DNA of 64,000 nt. Origin: Veillonella sp. 3891 (GTDB taxonomy: Bacteria; Bacillota; Negativicutes; Veillonellales; Veillonellaceae). Shown one piece after another: positions 1-8,476 of the stretch. The DNA lies in assembly GCF_003992315.1 (NCBI RefSeq), contig NZ_RQVE01000003.1, forward strand, positions 1 to 64,000. The letters are read 5' to 3'. Within the stretch, counting starts at the first letter, position 1. The number at the start of each line of letters is the position of its first letter. The notes under the pieces are model-generated. The model was not told where the DNA came from. It saw only the letters and a list, made by a program, of their open reading frames with translations, and ran no database searches. The position numbers and the translations under genes are program-made.

Positions 1-70
1 TTTAGATGTCTTTGCAAACACTATTTTATCAGAAAGCTATGAATCTTTTTTAGTTGCACTTAGATCATAA
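1..70 (+). CDS. C-terminal end of an unidentified upstream gene (partial)
   Basis: An open frame enters from the left edge and stops with TAA at 68-70, giving about 22 residues ending in VALRS. It is too short to identify. The stop lies 17 bases before the ATG of the Hsp70-like gene, on the same strand, so the two may be co-transcribed. It could also be a chance open frame, because nothing further upstream is visible. Confidence 0.4.
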   Translation, partial: LDVFANTILSESYESFLVALRS

Positions 71-87
71 ATTCAAGACTAAAAAAA

Positions 88-2013
88 ATGTATAAAGCAG
101 GGAAATTGGGTGAAGAACGATTAAAAGAGATAGTAGCATTAAATGAATCTGCTGTTAATGCTGAATTTAACAGCATTGTAAGAGTATTAGTAAAGGAAAT
201 TATAGAGGTTGAATTTTCTAAAAAAATTAATAAAATAAGTTCTTATGAGCATGTTGTAGAAAATTTAAACATGGCTGGAAATACAGCGGAGTTCTTTTAC
301 GAAAAGCTCATTCAATCTTTATTAGAAGTAGAAACTACTCGTGCTAATATTCAACCCTATGAATTAGATGTGCTACGAGATTTAAATAAAGGGCACTGGG
401 ATGTATATGAAATGTTACAACGTCAAATGGAAGCGGATGATGTATTAATTCCTGTACCTAAGGATCAAACTTTAGTAGCTCGAGATCCTCTGGCAGATGT
501 GAATACAAAAGCCACTTGTGCTATCGACTTTGGTACAAAAAGTACCGTAGTGGTCTATCATGATGGTAAATCATCACTATTACGTATTGGTGCCTCAGAT
601 CAGTGGGTAGAACCACGTATGGAAGACTATGAAAACCCAACGGCTTTACATATTATTGACTACAAACAATTTATGGAAGATTATCGCAGTAAAGAAGGTA
701 GACCACCCACACGCTGGGAAGATATGACTGTGTCCCATCATGCAGCAGAAAAAATCTATCAAAAGAATATCAGCACTGACGTATATTATTCTGTATTTAA
801 TGAATTAAAACAATGGGCCAATGCAGTAGGTCGTCGTCAATTGTTGCAAGATAGTACAGGTAGAAAAATAGAATTAAAACCATATACTACATTGAAAGAC
901 GGTGATTTCGATCCTATTGAAATATATGCGTACTATCTTGGTTTATATATCAACAATATGCAACGTGGTATATGTCTAAAATACTATTTATCATTCCCTG
1001 TAAATTATGCCTTAGATATTCGTAATCGTATCCTTGAAAGCTTTGAACGAGGTCTTCGTAAGTCCTTACCAGAACGTGTTCTAAACCATGAGAATACAAT
1101 GAAACGTTTTAAAGTAAAAGCTGGCGCTAGTGAACCTGCTGCCTATGCATTGAGTGCGTTAAAAGCTTATGGTGTTGAACCAGATGAGAAGGAAAAAGTT
1201 GAAGCACATACCTATGGGGTCTTTGACTTTGGTGGTGGTACCACAGATTTTGACTTTGGCAGTGAATATATTCCAGATAGTAATGATTATTTTTATGAAA
1301 TTAAGCAATTTAATAATGGTGGTGACCCATTATTAGGTGGTGAAAATATCATCAATATCTTAGCCTATGAAGTGTTTAAAGAAAACCAACAAGTCATGAG
1401 GGACAACAAAATTACTATTGTCATCCCTAATGATAAATGTAAACGATTTGATGGTAGCCAAATGCTTGTTAAGGATATGAATGATGGAGATCAAGTTTCT
1501 TTTTTAAATCTAAAACTATTAGCTAGTTTCTTGCGTCCAATTTGGGAAGAAAAAGGCGATTTACGTAATGATTTTGGTAGTAGTAATGTAGTCATAGATT
1601 TATACAATACTAGCGAAGAAAAGAAACCTGTATCCATTAAGGTGAATGTACCTATGTTACAAGGTGTCATTACAGAGCATATAAAAGATGGTATAGATAA
1701 CTTTATGGGTACCTTTAAACGAGCTTTTAAAGCAAATGAAAGTGAATGGACATGGCCTTTACATATCCTGCTAGCAGGTAACTCCTGTAAAGCTCGATTG
1801 TTACAAGAGCAATTAATTATACGTCTCCTACAAGAACTAGAAGATATGTCTCGATATTTACAAAAAGATGTATCTGACATTTTTCGTTTATATCCACCAT
1901 TAGGCGTTTCTTTCAATGTAGAGGCACTAGTGAAATCTATTACTGCTTCGGGTGTAGAAATCACAGATGAGCAACGGGAAATTCTTGATACCATGCTTTA
2001 TAAAGAACAATAA
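88..2013 (+). CDS. Hsp70/actin-like ATPase-fold protein of unknown role
   Basis: A 641-residue protein with the hallmarks of the Hsp70/actin/sugar-kinase ATPase fold: a phosphate-1 motif DFGTKST at about 147-153, a phosphate-2 motif DFGGGTTD at about 380-387 and an adenosine-type LLAGNS motif near 563. Unlike DnaK, about 140 mostly helical, charged residues precede the ATPase domain, and there is no substrate-binding domain or lid after it. It is therefore not a canonical chaperone. The ATG overlaps the end of an A8 run (81-88) and no Shine-Dalgarno sequence precedes it, so the start is uncertain. There is no other in-frame ATG, GTG or TTG before the stop at 61-63. A small unknown gene follows 26 bases later behind a good ribosome-binding site, suggesting a functional pair. 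The ATPase fold is well supported; the role is unknown. Confidence 0.75.
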   Translation: MYKAGKLGEERLKEIVALNESAVNAEFNSIVRVLVKEIIEVEFSKKINKISSYEHVVENLNMAGNTAEFFYEKLIQSLLEVETTRANIQPYELDVLRDLNKGHWDVYEMLQRQMEADDVLIPVPKDQTLVARDPLADVNTKATCAIDFGTKSTVVVYHDGKSSLLRIGASDQWVEPRMEDYENPTALHIIDYKQFMEDYRSKEGRPPTRWEDMTVSHHAAEKIYQKNISTDVYYSVFNELKQWANAVGRRQLLQDSTGRKIELKPYTTLKDGDFDPIEIYAYYLGLYINNMQRGICLKYYLSFPVNYALDIRNRILESFERGLRKSLPERVLNHENTMKRFKVKAGASEPAAYALSALKAYGVEPDEKEKVEAHTYGVFDFGGGTTDFDFGSEYIPDSNDYFYEIKQFNNGGDPLLGGENIINILAYEVFKENQQVMRDNKITIVIPNDKCKRFDGSQMLVKDMNDGDQVSFLNLKLLASFLRPIWEEKGDLRNDFGSSNVVIDLYNTSEEKKPVSIKVNVPMLQGVITEHIKDGIDNFMGTFKRAFKANESEWTWPLHILLAGNSCKARLLQEQLIIRLLQELEDMSRYLQKDVSDIFRLYPPLGVSFNVEALVKSITASGVEITDEQREILDTMLYKEQ

Positions 2014-2039
2014 GAGCTTTCAGATAAAAGGAGACAGTT

Positions 2040-2513
2040 ATGCAAAATTTTGAAACAATGCGCACTGGTAAAACAGGTGTTGCTTTTGGGCTCATTCGTA
2101 GTCGAGACGGTGCAGGTGATGTACATATTATTCCTTATGAGGCAGATGCAAGTGGTGAGATTCCGTTCCCATACTTATTAGGGATTAAAAGTAGAAAAGA
2201 TAATTTTGAATGTTTAATTGGTGAAAATGTTACCTATGGTACATGGGCTGAATTTAGACGTTGTCATAGTGATGAAATGGATATTTACTATACAAAAGAG
2301 GCTCGTGCTCATTTGGGAACTATGCCTATAAGCGACGCCTCTTACGAAAATTTGTTTATAGAAGAAGATCATGCAGGTATAGACGACGGCTACGTTTTCA
2401 TCCGTAAAATAGACCCTACTACTATCGAATGTGTAGTAGCTACTCATGATGAAATGAGAAAGAATCCGAATGTAGATGCATCTCGGATTTACAAATTAAC
2501 ATTAAAGGGATAA
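2040..2513 (+). CDS. Hypothetical protein paired with the Hsp70-like ATPase
   Basis: A 157-residue acidic, soluble-looking protein without signal peptide or membrane segments. AAAGGAGA at about 2027-2034 is a strong ribosome-binding site that fixes the ATG at 2040. I do not recognise the family. It begins MQNFETMRTGKTGVAFG and carries several charged Asp/Glu/Arg stretches but no catalytic motif I can name. It follows the Hsp70-like gene by 26 bases and precedes a separate promoter for the next gene, so it most likely belongs to the same transcript and may be a partner, client or regulator of the ATPase. That link is inferred only from position. Confidence 0.7.
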   Translation: MQNFETMRTGKTGVAFGLIRSRDGAGDVHIIPYEADASGEIPFPYLLGIKSRKDNFECLIGENVTYGTWAEFRRCHSDEMDIYYTKEARAHLGTMPISDASYENLFIEEDHAGIDDGYVFIRKIDPTTIECVVATHDEMRKNPNVDASRIYKLTLKG

Positions 2514-2550
2514 TTTCATCAATTTCACTCTACGCAGTGCTCTTTCTCTA

Positions 2551-2559
2551 TGTTATAAT
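2551..2559 (+). promoter_or_regulatory. Extended -10 promoter for the acyltransferase gene
   Basis: TGTTATAAT gives a TGn-TATAAT extended -10 (hexamer 2554-2559) about 60 bases upstream of the acyltransferase ATG. I see no good -35 hexamer, which is usual for extended -10 promoters. It separates this gene from the Hsp70-like pair. Confidence 0.5.
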
Positions 2560-2617
2560 GTATATTACGTATCGAAAAATGCATTGTATATTATTCACGT
2601 AGAAGGGAAGACACAGT

Positions 2618-4501
2618 ATGCCACCAGAGTTAGAAGAACCGCATCAAGGGCTCGGTTCAAGACAGAAAAAACGTATTATAGGAGTCAAACCAGGTCAGTT
2701 TGTGAAAGGCCTTGACGGGCTAAAAGGATTAGCCATTCTAGGCGTCACGATGTTTCATTTATTTCCCCATGCAGCCAGTGGCGGGTTCATGGGGGTTTCC
2801 CTTTTCTTTTTATTGTCGGGATATTTATTAGCTTTCACCACGAATCAACAATGGAAGTTGGGGAATTACAGCGTTTCAAAATTCTTTCAACGTAGGGCAG
2901 AGCGGATTCTCATTCCTTTAGTGTTGATGGTGGCAGTGGTGCTAGGACTGTGGCATTTGCTGTTACCTGACAAGTTAGCGGGCATACGCCCAGAAGTAAT
3001 TTCCATTTTGCTAGGCTATAATAACTGGTGGCAAATCGCACAAAATGCAGATTATTTCACCCGTTTAGTGAATACATCGCCATTCACCCATATGTGGTTT
3101 ATGGGCGTAGAAATTCAGTACATTGTCATCTGGCCCCTCTTATATTGGACCTATACAGCACTGAAAAAACAGTGGAGTTATACCGTTGGCCTTGTATGGA
3201 TGCTAGCATTGGCGTTAGGCTCCTCAGTCATTATGCCATTACTATATACAGAGGGCATGGACGTATCTCGTTTCTATTACGGTACAGACACACGATTATT
3301 TGCCTTGCTATTGGGCGCCTTTTTGGGATTGCACCGTAGTGAACAAAAACTATATCCGTTGGGCACTATGAAAGGAAATATCCTCAGCAGTGTATTCCTA
3401 TTGGCAGGAGTCATTGCAACTGTGTTAGGGTACATCTATGTAGATGGGCAAAGTCCTTCTCTTTACACTTATGGCATGGTAGCCTTTACCTGCTTATTTG
3501 GGTTCATGGTGTGGTTAGTAGAACGTCCTAATACACCACTTGGAAAGATAGTAGATATGCCACTTCTTGCGTGGTTTGGTAAACATAGTTATGGATTGTT
3601 TTTATGGCAATATCCCATGATTTACCTCTTTGAACATATGGGCTTCATGGAGTACTTTGCATCGCCTATTGCCTACTACTTAGTCTTAGTAGCGGTTATC
3701 ATCGGCCTTACACTATGGTCCGAAGTGGTTACGAATTGGTGTGTTCGTCAAGATAGTTTCCGTGCCATTGTGGACGTAATCCGTTCTTACTATGTGAAAG
3801 TGGTATCTGTTGTTGGGGCGGTTTGCATTGTCCTAGGCGTGTATGCTTTCGCAACATCACCAGCAGAGAAGCAACAAGATGTGACAGAGTTACAAACACG
3901 ATTGGCGAAGAATGCAGAATCTCAAGCTGCAGAGAATGCGAAGGTCATCGATCTTTCTACTGTCAGTGATCCACAAGATATGGTGCATATGGCAGCTATT
4001 GGTGATTCCGTCATGCTTGGTTCTGCTCACGCATTGCGACAAGACTTTGCAGGCATTCAAATTGATGCCAAAGTATCACGCTATGTAGGGGCAGGCTTAG
4101 GGATTGCAAAACAAATGGATGCAAACCAACAATTAGGCAATGCGGTCCTCATTGGTCTTGGTACCAATGGACCTATTACAGGTTATTATGAAGATGAAAC
4201 AAAAGCATTGGTGGAATATTTAGGATCAAATCGTCAGATTTTCTGGATCAACAATTATGCGCCAGGCATCCAGTGGATTGAAGCCAATAATGAGTACTTA
4301 ACTAAGCTTGCCAAAGAACATCCGAATGTGCATATCATCGACTGGGCTAGTTTAGCATCGAAACATCGAGATTGGCTCGGAGATGATGGCATTCATCCGA
4401 ATGATACGGGTGTGAAAGAATACTCTAAATTCATCCACGATGAAGTGAAAAAAGTATTACTTCAACAAGGAGATGCTAATAAAAAACAGAAAAAACGCTA
4501 G
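2618..4501 (+). CDS. oatA: Acyltransferase-3 / SGNH two-domain O-acetyltransferase (OatA-like)
   Basis: A 627-residue membrane protein with the architecture of peptidoglycan O-acetyltransferase OatA. The N-terminal acyltransferase-3 domain (about 20-370) has many membrane helices and the family's early block GLKGLAILGVTMFHLFPH; the His in FHLFP is the expected catalytic site. A further helix near 395-415 leads to an extracytoplasmic SGNH hydrolase-type domain with GDS (Ser464), a GLGTNG block and DGIHPND (Asp590, His593), completing a Ser-Asp-His triad. The known job of the family is to move acetyl groups across the membrane and acetylate MurNAc, giving lysozyme resistance. Some relatives acetylate other surface glycans, so the substrate is inferred. 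The start follows a GAAGGGAAG ribosome-binding site. The gene looks monocistronic, with its own promoter and a strong terminator. Confidence 0.85.
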   Translation: MPPELEEPHQGLGSRQKKRIIGVKPGQFVKGLDGLKGLAILGVTMFHLFPHAASGGFMGVSLFFLLSGYLLAFTTNQQWKLGNYSVSKFFQRRAERILIPLVLMVAVVLGLWHLLLPDKLAGIRPEVISILLGYNNWWQIAQNADYFTRLVNTSPFTHMWFMGVEIQYIVIWPLLYWTYTALKKQWSYTVGLVWMLALALGSSVIMPLLYTEGMDVSRFYYGTDTRLFALLLGAFLGLHRSEQKLYPLGTMKGNILSSVFLLAGVIATVLGYIYVDGQSPSLYTYGMVAFTCLFGFMVWLVERPNTPLGKIVDMPLLAWFGKHSYGLFLWQYPMIYLFEHMGFMEYFASPIAYYLVLVAVIIGLTLWSEVVTNWCVRQDSFRAIVDVIRSYYVKVVSVVGAVCIVLGVYAFATSPAEKQQDVTELQTRLAKNAESQAAENAKVIDLSTVSDPQDMVHMAAIGDSVMLGSAHALRQDFAGIQIDAKVSRYVGAGLGIAKQMDANQQLGNAVLIGLGTNGPITGYYEDETKALVEYLGSNRQIFWINNYAPGIQWIEANNEYLTKLAKEHPNVHIIDWASLASKHRDWLGDDGIHPNDTGVKEYSKFIHDEVKKVLLQQGDANKKQKKR

Positions 4502-4547
4502 GAACTTATCTTGAGATAAGGAGATTAGCTAAATATGCCAATACACA

Positions 4548-4598
4548 AGGGCTGTAACGAAATGTAGATTTACATTTTGTTACAGCCCTTTTTGTTTT
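4548..4598 (+). terminator. Rho-independent terminator after the acyltransferase gene
   Basis: Long inverted repeat: AGGGCTGTAACGAAATGTA pairs with TACATTTTGTTACAGCCCT around a short loop, followed by TTTTTGTTTT. Its GCTGTAAC-AAAT core resembles the terminator at 37206-37253. Confidence 0.85.
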
Positions 4599-4785
4599 AT
4601 CATTGATAGTTTACGCTCAATATTCTCGAAAGTTTAATATGTAGTATTCCCATAAAAGATAAGAGCCATATCTCTCAATAGGGCTCTCGCAAAAGTATGG
4701 TTACTTTTTCTATATATACATACTAACTTAGACTAAACCAATTGTCAATGACAAGAGTATTTGATTCATATCGCCTAAAATAGCA

Positions 4786-4809
4786 CTACCAGTCAAGGTT
4801 GACTGGTAG
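4786..4809 (+). repeat. Perfect 11-bp inverted repeat upstream of the pilus operon
   Basis: CTACCAGTCAA and TTGACTGGTAG are separated by GG, forming a perfect hairpin 66 bases before pilB. It is followed by GAGTGTTTTCA, only a weak T-run, so it could be an attenuator, an operator or an mRNA-stabilising leader. The rest of the 373-bp gap (4502-4874) holds the terminator at 4548-4598 and a weaker AGAGCC/GGGCTCT repeat (4662-4687). I see no clear promoter or gene in it. Confidence 0.45.
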
Positions 4810-4874
4810 GAGTGTTTTCAAGGATTTTAGCGGATACATAGAGAAATCCTAAGTACGCAAGTAAAGGAGGTGAA

Positions 4875-5891
4875 ATGATGTACCATGTGGAGATTGAACT
4901 GGATCATTTCTTTCAGCGTGCCTATGAAAGTGGAGCCAGTGATATGCATTTTGATACATCAGAAAAAGAGGTGCAAGTACGATTCCGCTTGGATGGTCGT
5001 CTGCAAGAGATAGCTCGGATTCCCATGCCAGAAGGTGAGCAAGTCATGAATCGTTTGAAAGTGTTAGGGTCTTTAGATATTAGTGAGAAAAGATTGCCTC
5101 AAGATGGGCGTTATATGTGGACTCATGAAAATCACTCAGGAACGATACGCATGTCTTCCTTGCCGTCCGTGTATGGTGAAAGTCTTGTATGTCGTCTCTT
5201 TTGGCATGATGAGCAGATAAAATCCTTAGAAGAGCTGGGAATGCCCGTGGATATCAGTGCAGAGGTGCGCAGGTTATTGGCACGCCCACATGGGTTACTG
5301 CTTGTGTGTGGGCCCACAGGGTCTGGTAAAAGTTCTACCTTGTATGCATTATTGCAAGAACTCAATGGAGAAGAGGAACAAATCATTACATTGGAGCATC
5401 CAGTGGAACGTATCGTAGAAAAAGCCGTTCAAATTGGTGTACAGCCACAGATTGGTATGACTTTCAGTAAGGGATTACGTGCGATTTTACGACATGACCC
5501 AGATACCATCGTGGTCGGTGAAATTCGTGACCAAGAAACGGCGCAACTAGCGGTACAGGCGGCGTTAACGGGGCACCGTGTGCTATCCACGATTCATACG
5601 AACCATGCCATAGGCGTGGTGGAACGATTGGTGGATATGGGGGTAGAAGACTATCTCGTGCGTGCTACTTTGACAGGTGTTATTTCGCAACGCTTGGTGC
5701 GAACTCTAGTAGATGGAGCGTATCGTGGTCGATGTGGATTGTATGAGTTACTAGCCATTCCTAGTCATGATTGTCATTGGGAAGAGTTAAATTCATACTT
5801 GCTTTGTTCTTTGGAAAACTCCGCACGTCAAGCCATCGAGCAAGGGTTGACTACGGAAGAGGAAGTTCGTCGAGTGGGGGTAGTACTATGA
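4875..5891 (+). CDS. pilB: Type IV pilus extension ATPase, short PilB/GspE form
   Basis: A cytoplasmic secretion ATPase of the PilB/GspE/ComGA family that powers pilus assembly. Walker A GPTGSGKSS lies at about 146-154; the Walker B/His-box region has DTIVVGEIRD (from about 210) and the typical AALTGHRVLSTIHTN stretch. At 338 residues it is much shorter than PilB (about 560). The N-terminal GspE_N domain is absent, and the loop that usually carries the zinc-binding tetracysteine motif is collapsed to a short VDGAYRGRCGLYE segment. In size it is closer to ComGA of competence systems. The start follows AAGGAGG at 4864-4870; an in-frame ATG at 4878 is an equally good start. Its stop overlaps the pilT ATG by 4 bases. 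It is the first gene of the pilus operon. Confidence 0.9.
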   Translation: MMYHVEIELDHFFQRAYESGASDMHFDTSEKEVQVRFRLDGRLQEIARIPMPEGEQVMNRLKVLGSLDISEKRLPQDGRYMWTHENHSGTIRMSSLPSVYGESLVCRLFWHDEQIKSLEELGMPVDISAEVRRLLARPHGLLLVCGPTGSGKSSTLYALLQELNGEEEQIITLEHPVERIVEKAVQIGVQPQIGMTFSKGLRAILRHDPDTIVVGEIRDQETAQLAVQAALTGHRVLSTIHTNHAIGVVERLVDMGVEDYLVRATLTGVISQRLVRTLVDGAYRGRCGLYELLAIPSHDCHWEELNSYLLCSLENSARQAIEQGLTTEEEVRRVGVVL

Positions 5892-6880
5892 TTTGGTCAC
5901 AGGTATTGCATGAAGCTATAGAGCACGGAGCTACAGACATTCATGTACAAAGTGGGACAGTCTTTTGGCGCTCAGGTATGGACGTGGTGCCTACGGAATA
6001 CCAATTATCTGATGAAGATATGATAACGTTCCTAACCGACCAAGTACCTACCATATCGGATACTATGATGTCCTATGATGGAGCCATGACCTTTGAAGGC
6101 TTACGTATTCGGGTACATCTATTCCGTTGGCGTTCTGGTTGGGGCGGTACCTTGCGTATTTTGTATCCACCTAAAACGGGCCTCGATACATCGGAAGAGG
6201 GCAATTTATTGCGCCGTATTTCTTCTTTCAAAGAGGGGCTAGTCATCATAGCTGGTGCCACTGGTTCAGGAAAATCGTATACCCTTACGTCTTGTTTAAT
6301 GCATATTAATGAAAGTATGCGCCGTCATATTATTACGTTAGAAGATCCCATTGAATATGTCTTAGACCATCAACTGTCCTTGATACATCAACGGGAATTG
6401 CATACACACTTTCATCATATGGCGGACGGTATCCGAGATGCGTTGCGAGAAGATCCAGATGTGATTTTAATCGGTGAGGTACGGGATAGGGAAACCTTGG
6501 AAGCAGCATTACATGCGGCGGAAACGGGGCATCTCGTATTTGCTACTTTACATACGCAACGTGCTACTATGTCCATTAATCGGATGATTTCCATGTTTCC
6601 AGCACACCAACAAGAGGAAGTGCGGACGCAGCTTTCACAGATATTGCGCGCCGTCATTTGCCAACGATTGGTTGTCATAGAAGATAGATTTATCCCCGTA
6701 CGAGACATTTTGATTAATACCCCAGCAGTGGCAAATTTGATACGACAACGAAAGGAACCGCAAATTGTATCTTTACAAGAAACGCAAAGACCGATGAAAA
6801 CATTGGAAATGGCAGTCGCTGAGTTGCGGGCTATCTATGGTTCATCGCCAGTATTAGAGTCTGTATTACAGGTAAATTAG
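5888..6880 (+). CDS. pilT: Type IV pilus retraction ATPase PilT
   Basis: A 330-residue hexameric secretion ATPase with Walker A GATGSGKS at about 123-130, Walker B DVILIGEVRD from about 191 and the LATLHTQ-type His box. The segment TPAVANLIRQRK near the end matches the AIRNLIRE-type motif typical of PilT retraction ATPases, separating it from PilB. The ATG at 5888 overlaps the pilB stop (ATGA); the frame stays open further upstream, but those starts would run deep into pilB and lack the conserved N-terminus. PilT-family proteins depolymerise pili, giving twitching and DNA uptake. Its presence next to pilB argues for a retractable pilus. Confidence 0.9.
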   Translation: MIWSQVLHEAIEHGATDIHVQSGTVFWRSGMDVVPTEYQLSDEDMITFLTDQVPTISDTMMSYDGAMTFEGLRIRVHLFRWRSGWGGTLRILYPPKTGLDTSEEGNLLRRISSFKEGLVIIAGATGSGKSYTLTSCLMHINESMRRHIITLEDPIEYVLDHQLSLIHQRELHTHFHHMADGIRDALREDPDVILIGEVRDRETLEAALHAAETGHLVFATLHTQRATMSINRMISMFPAHQQEEVRTQLSQILRAVICQRLVVIEDRFIPVRDILINTPAVANLIRQRKEPQIVSLQETQRPMKTLEMAVAELRAIYGSSPVLESVLQVN

Positions 6881-6892
6881 TGGAGAACATCT

Positions 6893-8068
6893 ATGAGTTG
6901 GTATACCTATGAAGGATTTTCGACGGACAAAAAAATAGTGTCAGGCAAAGTATGGGGTGATTCAGAAGAAGAAGTGCAGGCAAAGCTAGCCTATCAATCC
7001 ATAACGCCGATTCACTTGGAATGTGTTGTGGGGAAGGAAAAAAAGAAACAATGGAAAACAGCTCATATGATTCACTTTGCCTATCGATTGCATATGTTGT
7101 TGGGTGCAGGTATATCGTTACGAAAAGCCTTAGATATGATGACCAATACGAAAGGATCTACTATCCCCTATGAAGATATTCATGAAGATGTAGGACGTGG
7201 TATGGCATTGTCAAAAAGTTTAGCTAAGTACCATTGCCCTGTCATTGTTACAACTATACTGGAAGCGGGTGAAGCATCAGGGACTTTAGTGGAGTCCTTA
7301 GGGATGATTCAAAGCATGTACGAAGAGGAGCACCGATTGCGCCAACAATTAGTATCAGCCATTACATACCCATCATTTTTGGTGGTACTTATGATAGTAT
7401 TTGTAGGTGTTGCAGTGGGTTTTATTTTACCGCAATTTAAATCTGTCTTTGAGAGCATGCAAATCGAATTGCCACCGATTACAGCAGCCCTTTTTGCAGG
7501 AGGTACATGGTTACAACAAAAAGGAGTGTATCTCTTGGTTGCTTTACTAGTATTGGGGATTGTTTTGTGGAAATCGTACCAACGAGACTCTGTGAAGTTC
7601 AGTGTGCATCGTAAGGTTTGGCTATATATGGCACGAAGAGAATGGCTTATGGCGTATACGATGGTACGGATGTGTCAGATTTGGAAGCTACTTTTACAAA
7701 GTGGTATACCCTTGTTACAGCTATTGGGCATGACGGAATCGTTGTGGGGCAACCGTTGGGCAAGCACCTTGCAAAGAGAGGTGAAAATACGTATCTCTCA
7801 AGGGCATGGATTTACGGATTCATTAGAAGAGGTGCAATTAGGAACTTCTTTTGTATGGGATTTGCTTCGTATTGGAGAAGAAACGGGGGACCTAGAAAGT
7901 ATGTTAGGCCAAGGACATGTGTATTATAAAGGCATATTGGAACGGACCGTAAAACGAGGAGAACAATTATTAGAACCTATTATGCTCAGTATTATGGGCG
8001 GTATGATCGCCTTACTTGTGGTAGCAGTAATGTTACCGATGTTTAATTCAATTTCAGCTATTCAATAG
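6893..8068 (+). CDS. pilC: Type IV pilus inner-membrane platform protein PilC
   Basis: A 391-residue protein of the GspF/PilC family. It has two cytoplasmic helical repeats, each followed by membrane segments: one about 157-180 and another about 205-225 around the middle, and a last one at the C-terminus (IMLSIMGGMIALLVVAVMLP is within it). The motifs AYRLHMLLGAGISL and EAGEASGTL are typical of GspF domains. The family forms the platform that couples PilB/PilT rotation to pilin insertion. A short ribosome-binding site (GTGGAGAA) precedes the ATG, 12 bases after pilT. The length matches the family. Confidence 0.92.
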   Translation: MSWYTYEGFSTDKKIVSGKVWGDSEEEVQAKLAYQSITPIHLECVVGKEKKKQWKTAHMIHFAYRLHMLLGAGISLRKALDMMTNTKGSTIPYEDIHEDVGRGMALSKSLAKYHCPVIVTTILEAGEASGTLVESLGMIQSMYEEEHRLRQQLVSAITYPSFLVVLMIVFVGVAVGFILPQFKSVFESMQIELPPITAALFAGGTWLQQKGVYLLVALLVLGIVLWKSYQRDSVKFSVHRKVWLYMARREWLMAYTMVRMCQIWKLLLQSGIPLLQLLGMTESLWGNRWASTLQREVKIRISQGHGFTDSLEEVQLGTSFVWDLLRIGEETGDLESMLGQGHVYYKGILERTVKRGEQLLEPIMLSIMGGMIALLVVAVMLPMFNSISAIQ

Positions 8069-8076
8069 GAGGAAGT

Positions 8077-8454
8077 ATGGAAGCATTTCGACAACGTTTG
8101 TCCTTACGGCAACGGAAGCAACAAGATGGATTTACATTAGTAGAATTGATGGTGGTTGTGGCTGTCATTGCTATTTTAGCATCCTTGGCAATGCCACAGT
8201 TTTTAAATGCCTCAAACAAGGCGAAGGAAGCGAAAATTAAATCAGATGTGACAACCATTTCCAACGCAGCACAGCTGTATATGATGGAACAATCTACCGA
8301 TACAGTACCGACTGTAGATACATTATACAAAGAAGGGTATTTGACAGAACATGTGAAAACTCCTAAAGGGGGAGAGTACACAATTACTAGTGTACAAAAT
8401 GAAGGTGGTAAAGGTAAACATATTGCTGTCACAGCACCTGATGCGGACAAGTAA
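8077..8454 (+). CDS. Major type IV pilin (PilA/ComGC-like prepilin)
   Basis: A 125-residue type IV prepilin. An 18-residue positively charged leader ends in Gly18; the cleavage motif G|FTLVELMV gives mature Phe1 and the conserved Glu5, followed by a hydrophobic N-terminal helix. The mature protein is about 107 residues with no cysteines, so there is no disulphide-bonded D-region as in Neisseria or Pseudomonas pilins; this is closer to ComGC-type pilins. Position right after pilC and a consensus AGGAGG site argue for the major subunit. Which pilin is most abundant cannot be read from sequence. Confidence 0.88.
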   Translation: MEAFRQRLSLRQRKQQDGFTLVELMVVVAVIAILASLAMPQFLNASNKAKEAKIKSDVTTISNAAQLYMMEQSTDTVPTVDTLYKEGYLTEHVKTPKGGEYTITSVQNEGGKGKHIAVTAPDADK

Positions 8455-8476
8455 TTAGTAGAAGGAAGAGGGAAAT

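Noticed and set aside
81-88. A8 run just before the Hsp70-like ATG, considered as a frameshift joining it to the upstream gene
   Set aside because: All three frames meet stops within about 40 bases upstream (TAA at 68-70, TAG at 61-63, TAG near 51), so one indel at the A-run would not extend the frame far.
1491-1994. Open frame of 167 codons on the minus strand
   Set aside because: It lies wholly inside the Hsp70-like gene, is Ser/Cys-rich low-quality sequence without ribosome-binding site, and is an antisense shadow.
5771-5887. N-terminal extension of PilT starting inside pilB
   Set aside because: The extra 39 residues are a shadow of pilB, lack a ribosome-binding site and would not match PilT N-termini; ATGA at 5888 is preferred.
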